Below are positions 50,559-60,212 of a stretch of DNA of 64,000 bases, in pieces. This stretch comes from Alkalihalobacillus sp. BA299. Lineage in GTDB: Bacteria; Bacillota; Bacilli; Bacillales; Bacillaceae_F. The stretch lies in the NCBI RefSeq assembly GCF_017745675.1, contig NZ_JAFLJM010000001.1:372001-436000 (forward strand). The letters run 5' to 3'. A program made the position numbers and the translations under genes. The notes under the pieces are model-generated. The model had not been told where the DNA came from. It ran no database searches and was given only the letters and a program-made list of their open reading frames with translations. Each line of letters starts with the position of its first letter. The first letter of the stretch is position 1.

Positions 50559-51758
50559 ATGACATCAAATAAAGCGATTCAGCCGATGCTATTTTTCCTG
50601 ATCTTTTATTTAGTGTTTACAGATGTGGCCCTATCCCCGTTTTATCCGCAGTTTTTTGAAAAAGTGTTTGGTATTGTCGATTTGGAGTTTACGGCTTTTT
50701 ATATATTTATCGCGAGACTAACGGTTGTAATTGCGGTACCAATTTGGGGCGTCCTTTCTAAGTATTTTGAAATCAAGCACCTGTTATATACAGGTCAATG
50801 GATTTCCGTTGTTATGATGCTTGGCATGGGAGGGGCTGAGCATGTTACATCGTTTGTAATATTTACGGTCTTACTTTTAATCGGAAAAAGCAGTTTCTTT
50901 CTCATTTATCCTTTACTGATTGAACGCAGTGGGGAGGACAAACGTTCTGCAGTCGTTGGAACGTACCATATGGTTTTTCACGGAGCGATCATATTAGGGA
51001 CATTATCAGGTGCTTGGATCATCAAACTAGATGAGCCATTATTCGTATTCTATGGACTAGCAGCAATTGAAATTATTCTATGGTTTATGGGGTGGTTTAC
51101 ATTTCGAAAGCTGTCATCTAGGAAAAAAGCGGTTCCTAAAAAAGATTCGGTTCAGCTTGCCGGAAGAAACATCCATTTTTTATTAACGATAGGGCTCATC
51201 ATTTTAGCCTTTCACGCTGCTAACAATATGATTCGTCCATATTTTACAACGTATACGATCCAAGATTTTCAGCTTTCCTTCGTTGAAAGTAGTGTCTTAT
51301 TTTTAATTCCGAGTGTAATGGCGATTATTGCTTATCCACTGATTCGGAAAATCATGTTACCTCAAAAATTACCGGTTATATTTGCTGTTGCATTAGGCAT
51401 TTTATCTATCAGTCTATTTTTACAAGGAATGCCAAGTAGTTTAATTATTCTATGTATCGGAAGGGTCTTTTACGGATTTTTTCTAGCGATAGCACAATCA
51501 GCGCTAGAGGTTTACTTATTCCATAAAAGTAATGATCAATTAAGCTTGAATTATTCAATCGCATCGTCATTTCAAAATGCAGGTTTATTAGTTGCGCCAA
51601 TTCTTGCATCAACGTCAGTGCTTACTTATAACTTAGCTGCCCCATTTGTTTTTGCTGGAGCGATTTGTCTTTTCATATTATTAGTCGCTCATTTAATTTT
51701 ATTTAAAGATACAAAGTCTCCAGTCAAAGAAGTAGCTTTGGAAAAAGATATTGTATAA
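50559..51758 (+). CDS. MFS transporter in siderophore operon
   Basis: A 399-residue, about 12-helix major facilitator protein. Seen: LVFTDVALSPFYPQFFEKVF, RLTVVIAVPIWGVLSKYFEI and a second half with LLTIGLIILAFHAANNMI. Its place between monooxygenase and second synthetase and its 8-base overlap with the latter point to siderophore export; RhtX-type MFS proteins import rhizobactin, so import remains possible. TTGGAG precedes ATG. Confidence 0.8.
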   Translation: MTSNKAIQPMLFFLIFYLVFTDVALSPFYPQFFEKVFGIVDLEFTAFYIFIARLTVVIAVPIWGVLSKYFEIKHLLYTGQWISVVMMLGMGGAEHVTSFVIFTVLLLIGKSSFFLIYPLLIERSGEDKRSAVVGTYHMVFHGAIILGTLSGAWIIKLDEPLFVFYGLAAIEIILWFMGWFTFRKLSSRKKAVPKKDSVQLAGRNIHFLLTIGLIILAFHAANNMIRPYFTTYTIQDFQLSFVESSVLFLIPSVMAIIAYPLIRKIMLPQKLPVIFAVALGILSISLFLQGMPSSLIILCIGRVFYGFFLAIAQSALEVYLFHKSNDQLSLNYSIASSFQNAGLLVAPILASTSVLTYNLAAPFVFAGAICLFILLVAHLILFKDTKSPVKEVALEKDIV

Positions 51759-51777
51759 CGAAAAGGAGAGTGAAAGC

Positions 51778-53604
51778 ATGCAAAAATTATACCAAGTAAA
51801 AGAGACGTTAACACCAGATCGTTGGAATGAAGTCGGTCTAAACTTATTAGCGAAAATGATTTCAGAGTTCATGTACGAAGAAATTATCCACCCTGAGATT
51901 ATTGAAGAAACAGAGTCTAGTACCGTTTATCAGCTAGTCATTAAGGCGGGTGAGAACGACCACGAAATCTGCTATCGATTTAAAGGGAAAGAACGGATGA
52001 TGGATAGCTATCGAATTGATCCGGAAACGATCCAGTGTTTACGCAATGGGCAATGGGAAATAACTCAGAATCCGATTCAATTTATTTTAGATATTCAGCA
52101 AACCGTTGGCATGAACCCATTGACAACAGGGCATCTCATTAAAGAATATAACAACACACTATTAGCAGATGCACACATTTTACAGAGTAAGGAAAACCAA
52201 AGTGTCGAAGAGCTAGTTGATATGGATTACGGTGAGTTAGAAGGTGAGATGGAGGGTCATCCGTGGATCACATATAATAAAGGTCGGATTGGATTTGACT
52301 ACCAAGATTACCTTTCGTATGCACCAGAACAAAAGAAACAAATCAAGCTTTTGTGGGCTGCTGTTGATCAAGAATATGCAACCTTCCAATCGATTTCTAA
52401 AATCGATTATAAGACGTTTATTGAAGCTGAGCTAAGTAAAGAACGATACGAAGATTTTATGAAAATCTTATTAAACGAAGGGGTAGAGCCTTCAGACTAT
52501 TTCTTTGTACCAATCCACCCTTGGCAATGGAATAATATTATCATTCAATATTTTCCTGAGGATATTGCCAGAAAGAAAATGATTCCACTTGGTGAAGGTG
52601 AAGATGATTACCTTCCACAGCAGTCGATTCGTACATTTGTCAATACAACTCATAAAGAAAAACATCACGTGAAATTACCAATGAGTATTTTAAATACGTT
52701 AGTTTATCGTGGTCTCCCAGGGGAACGAACGGTAGTAGCACCGGTCATTACTGATTATATCCAGAATATTCGCGATCAGGACGCTTTCTTGCGAGAGGAG
52801 TGCCGAATTATCCTGCCAGGGGAAGTAGCGAGTATTAACTATGAGCACCCATATTATTCAAAGTTGAACGGTGCACCGTATCAATATTTAGAAATGTTAG
52901 GAAGTATTTGGCGTGAAAGCATCTATTCTTTTCTAGAAGACGGAGAGCAACCGATAACTTTAGCTTCTCTTCTTTATAAAGACAAGGCAGGAAAGCCATT
53001 TGTTGCTTCATTAATTGAACGATCTGGACTAACGGTGAATAAGTGGGTTGAAAAATTATTCAGCGTCGCATTACCTCCTCTTCTACATTACTTATATAAA
53101 TATGGCACGGTCTTTTCACCACATGGGCAAAATACCGTATTAGTGTTAAAAAATTTTATCCCGCATCGATTAGCGATGAAAGACTTTGTGGATGATGTAA
53201 ACGTCAGTGACGAACCTCTCCCTGAATTACAGCAGTTACCGAAGGAATTAAAGACCGTTCTTCGCAGTGAAGGAGCAGAAGGGTTATGTCAATTTATTTT
53301 CACTGGACTATTTGTTTGTCATTTCCGTTACTTAACGGATATTCTTGAAACCTATTTTCACTATGAAGAAGAAAGGTTTTGGTTGGTATTAAGAGAAACA
53401 ATTATTCAGTATCAAAATCGCTTCCCAGAACTATCGGAACGGTTTCAACTATTTGATTTATTACGACCATCGTTTACGAAGCTATGCTTGAACCGTAATC
53501 GAATGATTGATTATGGGTACGAAGATGATGACGATCGTCCACATGCGTCGGAATTCGGAAAAGTTCAAAATCCATTACATCTTGTGGCCGTGTTAGAAGT
53601 ATAA
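51778..53604 (+). CDS. rhbF: IucA/IucC-family siderophore synthetase 2 (RhbF-like)
   Basis: About 608 residues from ATG at 51778 (AAAAGGAGAGTGAAAG upstream); the frame is open from 51751. Seen: EGHPWITYNKGRIGFDYQDY with the ATP/citrate motif, FVPIHPWQWNNIIIQYF, SIRTFVNTTHKEKHHVKLPM, and GTVFSPHGQNTVLVL, then an FhuF-like end. It should add the second hydroxamate arm to citrate. It is the last gene of the operon and is followed by a terminator at 53669. Confidence 0.9.
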   Translation: MQKLYQVKETLTPDRWNEVGLNLLAKMISEFMYEEIIHPEIIEETESSTVYQLVIKAGENDHEICYRFKGKERMMDSYRIDPETIQCLRNGQWEITQNPIQFILDIQQTVGMNPLTTGHLIKEYNNTLLADAHILQSKENQSVEELVDMDYGELEGEMEGHPWITYNKGRIGFDYQDYLSYAPEQKKQIKLLWAAVDQEYATFQSISKIDYKTFIEAELSKERYEDFMKILLNEGVEPSDYFFVPIHPWQWNNIIIQYFPEDIARKKMIPLGEGEDDYLPQQSIRTFVNTTHKEKHHVKLPMSILNTLVYRGLPGERTVVAPVITDYIQNIRDQDAFLREECRIILPGEVASINYEHPYYSKLNGAPYQYLEMLGSIWRESIYSFLEDGEQPITLASLLYKDKAGKPFVASLIERSGLTVNKWVEKLFSVALPPLLHYLYKYGTVFSPHGQNTVLVLKNFIPHRLAMKDFVDDVNVSDEPLPELQQLPKELKTVLRSEGAEGLCQFIFTGLFVCHFRYLTDILETYFHYEEERFWLVLRETIIQYQNRFPELSERFQLFDLLRPSFTKLCLNRNRMIDYGYEDDDDRPHASEFGKVQNPLHLVAVLEV

Positions 53605-53668
53605 ATTATATAGGTAGAGGAATAACACGAAAGAAACAATTGTTCAAGTGCTTGATGATTAAACATAA

Positions 53669-53708
53669 AAAACTGAGTGTCCTAAATAAGGATACTCAGT
53701 TTTTTTGA
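53669..53708 (+). terminator. Terminator of siderophore operon
   Basis: AAAACTGAGTGTCCT and AGGATACTCAGTTTT pair with one mismatch and a T run follows. Confidence 0.85.
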
Positions 53709-53776
53709 GTTATAATAGAAATTAGAAGTATCAATCCAGTTTGTTGTATATTTGGTGTTTCCAAAGAGGTGTTTTT

Positions 53777-54652
53777 ATGTTCAGTAAGCTAAAATGGAAG
53801 AGATATTTAGCATCAAAAGCTTTATATCATAGATTTTTAACTGATAGATTTACAGCAAAAATACCATCAGCTAGAACTTCAAATAATTATGGCAATGATA
53901 ATATACATCAGTACATAGTAGCTCATCGTGGTGCAACAGGTTATGCACCGGAAAATACGATGGCAGCTTTTCAAAAAGCCATAGAAATGAAAGCGGATTT
54001 CATCGAGCTAGACGTACAAATGAGTGAAGATGGCGAATTAGTTGTCATTCATGATACAACAGTCAACCGTACAACTAATATTGACTCAGTAGAACAAGTC
54101 ATGGTTAAAGACTTGACGGTAAAGGAATTAAAACAATTAGATGCAGGTAGCTATTTTGGAACAAAATTTGTAGGTGAGCAGATCCCTACTTTTGAAGAAG
54201 TTTTAGATACATTTTATGGGAAAATTGGATTTGTGATTGAAATTAAAGCTCCTAATTTATATTTAGGGATTGAACAAAAAGTTGCGGAGATTCTTATTGA
54301 ACGTAACCTGAACAAACCTTGTAATGGAGAAATTTTGGTGCAGTCTTTTGATTTTAATACCGTAAAAAAACTACATGAACTATTGCCAGATGTTCCAAGG
54401 GCTGTCCTTACATCGAAGAAGAAAGATCTAACGGACACGCGTTTGAAAGAATTCACATTTTATGCCGACTATGTCAATACGAGCCGCCGCTTAGTAACAA
54501 AAAAATTAGTAAATAAGATCCATTCTCTTGATATGAAAATCATGACATGGACTGTTCGTAAAAAAGACCAGGTAGCTCCTTTGGTTAATGCTGGTGTTGA
54601 TGGGATTATTACAGACTACCCTGACTATGTTCCAAAAAATATGCATAAGTAA
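53777..54652 (+). CDS. Glycerophosphodiester phosphodiesterase (GDPD)
   Basis: The protein has 291 residues from ATG at 53777 (AAAGAGGTGTTTTT upstream). GDPD motifs are clear: VAHRGATGYAPENTMAAFQ with the catalytic His-Arg, FIELDVQMSEDGELVVIHD with Glu, Asp and His, LKQLDAGSYFG, FVIEIKAP and TWTVRKKDQVAPLVNAGVDG. There is no signal peptide, but residues 1-25 are basic and hydrophobic. It should release glycerol-3-phosphate from deacylated lipids or teichoic material. The two-component genes follow 22 bases later. Confidence 0.85.
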   Translation: MFSKLKWKRYLASKALYHRFLTDRFTAKIPSARTSNNYGNDNIHQYIVAHRGATGYAPENTMAAFQKAIEMKADFIELDVQMSEDGELVVIHDTTVNRTTNIDSVEQVMVKDLTVKELKQLDAGSYFGTKFVGEQIPTFEEVLDTFYGKIGFVIEIKAPNLYLGIEQKVAEILIERNLNKPCNGEILVQSFDFNTVKKLHELLPDVPRAVLTSKKKDLTDTRLKEFTFYADYVNTSRRLVTKKLVNKIHSLDMKIMTWTVRKKDQVAPLVNAGVDGIITDYPDYVPKNMHK

Positions 54653-54674
54653 CCAATAGAGGAGGAAATTAGTA

Positions 54675-55361
54675 ATGAAGCATTTTTTACTCGTTGAAGA
54701 CGAAAAAATATTAGCTAAAAATATTGCCTTTTTTCTAGAAAGAGAAGGCTATCAAGTGGATATCGAATATGATGGTGAAGCAGGTTGGCTATCTTATTCA
54801 ACAATATCCTATGATCTGATCTTACTAGATTGGACTTTACCAAAGAAAGACGGTTTAGAACTTTGTAAACAAATACGGAAAGAATCAAATGTACCGATTA
54901 TTATGATTACAGCAAAAGGTGAAATTTTAGATAAAATTATTGGCTTAGAGCTAGGTGCAGATGATTATATCGTTAAACCGTTTGATCAACGAGAATTATT
55001 AGCTAGAATTCATGCTTTGCTAAGAAGAAATGACACTTCAAATAATGAACGGGTAGAGCATTTGCTTCAATACGAGGGTCTAACATTAGATCGTGCAAAG
55101 CTACTTATTTTATACAAAGACCATTCGATTTCGCTTACTGCTAATGAGTATAAATTGATGGAAATCTTAATGAACAAGCCGAATAATGTCTACTCAAGGG
55201 AATATTTATATGAGCAGATTTGGGGAGGGTCACTGGAATATAGTGAAAGAACGGTAGATGTCACTATCAGTCGATTACGAAAAAAATTAATGGAGCTTTC
55301 AGGTAAAAAATATTTTCAAGCCGTAAGAGGTATGGGTTACCGTTTTGGAGAAAACGCATGA
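54675..55361 (+). CDS. OmpR/PhoB-type response regulator
   Basis: A 228-residue regulator. The receiver (about 1-118) has the acidic pair at residues 8-10, the phosphorylation Asp52 in LILLDWTLPKKDGLEL, and the ADDYIVKPFDQREL switch Lys. The winged HTH (about 130-225) shows ISLTANEYKLMEILMNKPNN and RTVDVTISRLRKKL, then VRGMGYRF. AGAGGAGGAAATTAGTA precedes ATG. Its stop overlaps the kinase start by four bases. The stimulus is unknown; GDPD upstream may share the operon. Confidence 0.9.
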   Translation: MKHFLLVEDEKILAKNIAFFLEREGYQVDIEYDGEAGWLSYSTISYDLILLDWTLPKKDGLELCKQIRKESNVPIIMITAKGEILDKIIGLELGADDYIVKPFDQRELLARIHALLRRNDTSNNERVEHLLQYEGLTLDRAKLLILYKDHSISLTANEYKLMEILMNKPNNVYSREYLYEQIWGGSLEYSERTVDVTISRLRKKLMELSGKKYFQAVRGMGYRFGENA

Positions 55362-56722
55362 AAATTCAATACCAATTGTGGTTGATTTTTTCTAGTTTAT
55401 TTCTTATTGTCTGTTTTGTTGTTTACATGTTTGTTTTATCTACGTATGAACAACGCTTACAAGAAGGCTACGAACAAATAGCTATTGCTCAAGGCACTCC
55501 CATTATTGATGAAATCAAAGATACATACCCTTATACACCAAACCGTAGTATCGGTTACCTTCAAAGGTACAGCGAACAGGTAAATGGCAGATTGATTATG
55601 TTGGATCATAACAAAAATGTTTATGCAGATAGTTATCAACAGCTAAAGTCGAATACTAGCTTAAATCTTACTATATTAGAACGAGACACAGCTCCAGGAT
55701 CACTTTTTATTAAAACAGATCCTTTCGGCTATGTTCAGTATACTTTATTTCCCTTTCAGAAGTTAGATAATAAAGGTTATTTATTAATGATTCAGAAAGC
55801 AGACCAACTGTACACTGAAGTTAAGGCATTTCAGAAATGGATGGTTTATACGCTACTTATCGCTTTAGCTGTTTTCTTTTTTATTTCATATTTTGTTTCA
55901 ACGTGGTTTTCGAAACCAATCCGTGAAATTATTTTCCATTTAAAAAAAATAACGCCACAAAAACGTTCTTTTTCCGTTAAACATCGGCGAAATGATGAGG
56001 TTAAAGAACTAATTAATGCGTTACAAAATATGGTTGAAGAATTAAATCTATATGATGAACGTCAACGAAGGTTTCTGAGCACTTCCTCACATGAATTAAA
56101 AACGCCATTGGCAACGATACAACTGATCCTTGAGAATTTACCTTATGTACGTGAAAAAGAAGAGACATTTGACGAATTTGTACAAGACTTATCATTCCAA
56201 GTTCAAAAAATGAAGCAAATGGTTGACCAATTATTACATATTAATCGTATATGGGATAAACAACTTAATAAAAACAAACTTCATACACAAGACATCCAGC
56301 GTCACCTCCTACGGTCCTTTCAACATATAGCCCAAGACAAACAAATAGTACTAGATTTTGATTTTGAGCCTGTTCATTTATTTGTCGATCGAGCATTGTT
56401 TCTGCGTGGATTGGATAACGTAGTTTCAAATGCGATTCGCTATTCTCCAAAAGGTCAATCTGTAGAAATTAGCATTCAACAAGATAAAGGGAACATTCAG
56501 ATTAGTGTGTGTGATCTTGGGATTGGGATCTCCAAAGAAGATCTTCCTCATATATATGAACCATTTTATCGTGCCAATGATGCGACGGCATGGAATCAAG
56601 AAGGGAGCGGTTTAGGATTAACGATAGTCAAACAGATGATTGAGTTGCATAAGGGGTCGATTACTATTGATACAGTTCAAAATGAAGGAACGTGTATACA
56701 CTTATTTTTACAAAATACTTAA
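55358..56722 (+). CDS. Sensor histidine kinase
   Basis: A 454-residue membrane kinase. Helices at about 7-28 and 163-186 flank an outside domain of about 135 residues with no recognised fold. A HAMP linker (about 187-240) leads to HisKA (STSSHELKTPLATIQLILEN; phospho-His in SHELKTP) and HATPase_c with N-box NVVSNAIRYSPKG, G1 DLGIGISKEDLPHIYEPF and GSGLGLTIVKQMI. It pairs with the upstream regulator by a four-base overlap. Confidence 0.9.
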   Translation: MKIQYQLWLIFSSLFLIVCFVVYMFVLSTYEQRLQEGYEQIAIAQGTPIIDEIKDTYPYTPNRSIGYLQRYSEQVNGRLIMLDHNKNVYADSYQQLKSNTSLNLTILERDTAPGSLFIKTDPFGYVQYTLFPFQKLDNKGYLLMIQKADQLYTEVKAFQKWMVYTLLIALAVFFFISYFVSTWFSKPIREIIFHLKKITPQKRSFSVKHRRNDEVKELINALQNMVEELNLYDERQRRFLSTSSHELKTPLATIQLILENLPYVREKEETFDEFVQDLSFQVQKMKQMVDQLLHINRIWDKQLNKNKLHTQDIQRHLLRSFQHIAQDKQIVLDFDFEPVHLFVDRALFLRGLDNVVSNAIRYSPKGQSVEISIQQDKGNIQISVCDLGIGISKEDLPHIYEPFYRANDATAWNQEGSGLGLTIVKQMIELHKGSITIDTVQNEGTCIHLFLQNT

Positions 56723-56855
56723 GTAACAAAATTGTTACATTTCTTAAATTTCCATGATACAAAACGTTACTATAGTATAACTAAGCCGGAATAAGTAAGT
56801 ACAAAGTAAGGTGATTCTTGGCGTACTACTTATAATTTACAAGGAGGTTAGTATA

Positions 56856-57848
56856 GTGAAAAGAATCTGGACCCTTTTGCTGATTTTGTTAGTAAGTATC
56901 GTAATCTTTACCGCTTGCGGTCGTAATGTAGAACCGGATCAAATGAATCAACCGCATGATGAGGAAATAAATACTCCTTCAGAAGAACCAGGAGAAGTGG
57001 AAGAGCAAGATGGACGGACTAATGGAGAAGAACAACTAAATGATGAGGGAGCTGTTGATGAATCCAATTTATCTCCTACACCTGATGAAAAGGATGAAAC
57101 ACATCAAGTTGTACTTTACTTCCCAGATCATGATTTAATGTCTACTTATCGTGTTGAAAAAGAGATTGTTGTAAGAAAAGGAGAAGATGTGACAAAGGCC
57201 GCACTTGAAAATTGGATTAAAGGACCCGACCATGAAGAATTAACGGGATTAATCGATTCAGATGTGATCATAGAGTATGTTGAAGAAGTTGATGGAATCG
57301 CCCATGTAAGTTTTTCAAAAGAGATTCAGGAAAGTAATTTAGGCTCAAGCGGTGAATTAATGTTTGCTGAACAGATTGCGATGATCATGCAGCAATTCGG
57401 ATTTGATCGGACACAAATTTTAGTAGAAGGAAGAGTTGGCGAAACATTGCTCGGACATCTTTATACAGGTGATCCAATTGAAGCTAATGATCCGGAAAGC
57501 TACCTGTGGGTGGATGAAAAGGATTCTCGTGAAATCGTATTGCAAAATGTAGCTTTCCGAATTTTTGAACCTACACCTAACAGTGAAGTGAAGGATCGGA
57601 TCGTTGTAAGTGGTTTAGCACGAGTTTTTGAAGGGACGATATTATATGAATTTGAAGATGGCCACTATATGCTAGATGAAGGCTTCACAACAGCGGCAAG
57701 TGGTGCACCCGAATGGGGCGAATTCGAGATTATTATTGAACTTGATGAGGTAACTAGCAATTCAGGTCGAGTGATTCTTTTCGAGGAAAGTGCTAAAGAC
57801 GGTTCAAGAATTAATGAATTAAAAATCCCAGTCAAGATTAAAAATTAA
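56856..57848 (+). CDS. GerMN plus Gmad2 lipoprotein
   Basis: About 330 residues from GTG at 56856, eight bases after AAGGAGG; a longer frame opens at 56811. The signal peptide KRIWTLLLILLVSIVIFTA leads to the lipobox Cys. An acidic linker follows to about residue 80, then a GerMN domain (VVLYFPDHDLMSTYRVEKEI, then LENWIKGPDHEELTGLIDSD) and a Gmad2 Ig-like domain (FRIFEPTPNSEVKDRIVVSG to the end). The family is linked to sporulation and germination proteins such as GerM. It stands alone, 130 bases after the kinase gene. Confidence 0.85.
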   Translation: MKRIWTLLLILLVSIVIFTACGRNVEPDQMNQPHDEEINTPSEEPGEVEEQDGRTNGEEQLNDEGAVDESNLSPTPDEKDETHQVVLYFPDHDLMSTYRVEKEIVVRKGEDVTKAALENWIKGPDHEELTGLIDSDVIIEYVEEVDGIAHVSFSKEIQESNLGSSGELMFAEQIAMIMQQFGFDRTQILVEGRVGETLLGHLYTGDPIEANDPESYLWVDEKDSREIVLQNVAFRIFEPTPNSEVKDRIVVSGLARVFEGTILYEFEDGHYMLDEGFTTAASGAPEWGEFEIIIELDEVTSNSGRVILFEESAKDGSRINELKIPVKIKN

Positions 57849-57990
57849 TTCACATTGTTTAATAAAATATAAATATAATTTTATATATAGCACTTTAAGA
57901 AACGATTTGATTCTCTAAAGAATCCGTTGTATAAAACATCCGTTTATGCAAAATCTACGCATATACATTGGATAAAAAGGAGAGGAAAAT

Positions 57991-58185
57991 ATGAAGAAAC
58001 AACGAAAATCAACTCAGGTAGACCAACAAAAGCAAATAATAGCCAATCAAAATCAAACAGGACAGTTTACCGAAGTGGATACAGAGTTTTCTTTGGATGA
58101 AAGTGTGCAAGAAGCGGTAGCCAAAAGTCGTCAATATGAAGCAAAAAATCAACAGCCAACTTACGAACCCAATAAACCATTTTAA
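57991..58185 (+). CDS. Small hydrophilic protein, resembles gamma-type SASP
   Basis: A 64-residue, Gln/Asn-rich protein without Trp or Cys. The stretch NQTGQFTEVDTEFSLDESVQ and then EAVAKSRQYEAKNQQ resembles the gamma-type small acid-soluble spore protein repeat (GTEFASETNVQEV...QNAQAEA), but only one repeat is seen. AAGGAGAGGAAAAT precedes ATG. SASP identity is likely, not certain. Confidence 0.5.
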   Translation: MKKQRKSTQVDQQKQIIANQNQTGQFTEVDTEFSLDESVQEAVAKSRQYEAKNQQPTYEPNKPF

Positions 58186-58247
58186 AAGGCTACAACCTAT
58201 GTTCTGTTTTACTTTTTATTTATTGACATCGTTCTGGTTAACATATA

Positions 58248-58280
58248 AATCTGACACTTCGTATGGTGTCAGATTTTTTA
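58248..58280 (+). terminator. Intrinsic terminator
   Basis: AATCTGACAC and GTGTCAGATT form a short stem with a T run after it; it ends the small SASP-like gene. Confidence 0.75.
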
Positions 58281-58381
58281 TGGAATTATTATTTCCTTTG
58301 GTCATGCTATTTAGAAAATGATGATAAAATCGAATAATAGATTTACTAAAGCCATATTTTACTAGATAGGAGGGGTATTTT

Positions 58382-59026
58382 ATGAAAGATAAAGTAGATA
58401 TGAAGAAAAAATGGATTGATATATCTCAACCATTAACCGAAACGATTGCCCATTGGCCTGAGGATACACCATTTTCTTATGAAGTTAGTTATACAAAAGA
58501 ACAGACTGGATCGGTTAATATTGGTCAAATTACTACAAGTGTGCACATTGGGACACATATCGATGCTCCGTTTCACTTTAAGAATGATGGCACAAAAGTG
58601 CTTGACTTGGACATTAATGTATATATTGGCCCGTGTCGTATTATCGATGTGTCGTCTTATATGAAAATTGATGAGGACGTATTGGCGCAATATGATTTAG
58701 ACGGTGTGACACGGTTATTACTAAAAACGTCAATCCCAAATAACCCGAGCTTATTTCCAAAAGAAATTCCTTATTTGACGAAAGGTAGTGTTGGCTTTTT
58801 AAAAGAGAAAGGAATTATCTTAATCGGGGTTGATGTTCCTTCTGTTGATCCCCTTGATAGTAAGGAACTAGAGGGGCATCATGCTTTGTATGACCATGGA
58901 ATACACATTTTAGAGAACGTCATGCTAGACCATATTGATCCTGGAGATTATGAGTTGATTGCTCTGCCACTTCCGCTAAAAGAAGCAGATGGAAGTCCTG
59001 TTCGAGCTGTCGTTAGACCGCTCTAG
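58382..59026 (+). CDS. kynB: Kynurenine formamidase (arylformamidase)
   Basis: A 214-residue cyclase-family metal hydrolase. Seen: WIDISQPLTETIAHWPEDTP, the metal motif VHIGTHIDAPFHFKNDG and GVDVPSVDPLDSKELEGHHA, typical of KynB. It turns N-formylkynurenine into kynurenine. AGGAGGGGTATTTT precedes ATG. kynA follows 52 bases downstream; kynU is not in the window. Confidence 0.9.
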   Translation: MKDKVDMKKKWIDISQPLTETIAHWPEDTPFSYEVSYTKEQTGSVNIGQITTSVHIGTHIDAPFHFKNDGTKVLDLDINVYIGPCRIIDVSSYMKIDEDVLAQYDLDGVTRLLLKTSIPNNPSLFPKEIPYLTKGSVGFLKEKGIILIGVDVPSVDPLDSKELEGHHALYDHGIHILENVMLDHIDPGDYELIALPLPLKEADGSPVRAVVRPL

Positions 59027-59078
59027 GTAGAGCCATTAAAAAAGGTTCCAAAAGGTTCCATTATGGAGGGGTGCGAGG

Positions 59079-59933
59079 ATGGATTATGATAAAAAGAAAC
59101 GCAACTCTACAACTGCATCGGAAAAGAATATTCATACTGATTTCACAAATCTAATGACCTACGGTGAATACTTACAACTTGATCAAGTCTTGTCTAGCCA
59201 AAAGAGATTATCTAACCATCATGATGAAATGCTCTTTATTATCATTCATCAGGTTAGTGAACTATGGATGAAACTCATTCTCCACGAATTAAATGCAGCG
59301 ATAGAATCGATTGAGAAGGACGATTTATCTACTTCCTTCAAACAATTAGCAAGAGTATCGAAAATTCAATCTCAAGTGATTCAAGCTTGGGACGTCCTAT
59401 CAACTTTGACCCCTTCTGAATATACGGAATTTCGCAGCTCCCTAGGTCAGGCCTCTGGGTTTCAATCCTTTCAATATCGGATGATTGAATTTGCACTTGG
59501 TTATAAAACTGATCATATCTTAAAGATTTACAAAAAGGATCTAGAACTTTATGCAAAATTAGAAAAAGCATATAAATCCCCTGGAATTTATGATGTAGCA
59601 ATAATGCAACTGAATAAAGCTGGATTTCCTATTCACTCTAACGTGCTTAACAGAGATTACTCCACCCCATATCAGGGAGATCGAACTGTGCGTAAGGCAT
59701 GGTTGGAAGTTTATCGAGATGTAGATCAGTATTGGGATCTATATGAGCTGGCAGAAAAACTTGTTGATATAGAAGATTGTCACCAGCAATGGCGTTTTCG
59801 TCATATGAAAACCGTTGAACGAATTATCGGTTTTAAGGTTGGAACAGGAGGCTCTAGCGGAGTCAATTATTTGAAGAAAGTATTAGACCAACGTTTCTTT
59901 CCTGAATTGTGGGATCTCCGTACTGAGCTGTAA
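59079..59933 (+). CDS. kynA: Tryptophan 2,3-dioxygenase
   Basis: A 284-residue heme dioxygenase. Seen: [71 protein letters not shown] with the proximal His, and [13 protein letters not shown]. It opens the indole ring to N-formylkynurenine. ATGGAGGGGTGCGAGG precedes ATG. The order kynB-kynA differs from the common kynA-first arrangement. Confidence 0.95.
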   Translation: MDYDKKKRNSTTASEKNIHTDFTNLMTYGEYLQLDQVLSSQKRLSNHHDEMLFIIIHQVSELWMKLILHELNAAIESIEKDDLSTSFKQLARVSKIQSQVIQAWDVLSTLTPSEYTEFRSSLGQASGFQSFQYRMIEFALGYKTDHILKIYKKDLELYAKLEKAYKSPGIYDVAIMQLNKAGFPIHSNVLNRDYSTPYQGDRTVRKAWLEVYRDVDQYWDLYELAEKLVDIEDCHQQWRFRHMKTVERIIGFKVGTGGSSGVNYLKKVLDQRFFPELWDLRTEL

Positions 59934-59973
59934 GCCATTTTTTTACACATGACATATCATATGAAAGACAAAG

Positions 59974-60013
59974 AAAACCTTATCCAAAAGATTATTCTTG
60001 GATAAGGTTTTTA
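59974..60013 (+). terminator. Intrinsic terminator of kynBA
   Basis: AAAACCTTATCCA and TGGATAAGGTTTT form a 13-bp stem followed by TTTAAT. Confidence 0.85.
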
Positions 60014-60104
60014 ATAATATAGCTGGTAGTTTGCCAATATGAGCATAAATATGTGTTGAAAAGAAGATACAACTTGATGATTTATAAAGATTTTTACAAA
60101 TATG

Positions 60105-60130
60105 TGAAACTTTTTACATTTTCATTCGTA
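60105..60130 (+). promoter_or_regulatory. SigW promoter
   Basis: TGAAAC at 60105-60110 and CGTA at 60127-60130 are separated by exactly 16 bases, matching the SigW consensus TGAAAC-N16-CGTA. It lies about 80 bases before the flotillin ATG. Confidence 0.85.
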
Positions 60131-60212
60131 AGTAAGATATAGCAATACATAAGGTGGCAATCATTGTGAAGCCATCATCATTACTATTTCATTTTTCTTA
60201 GGAGGCGGTTAC

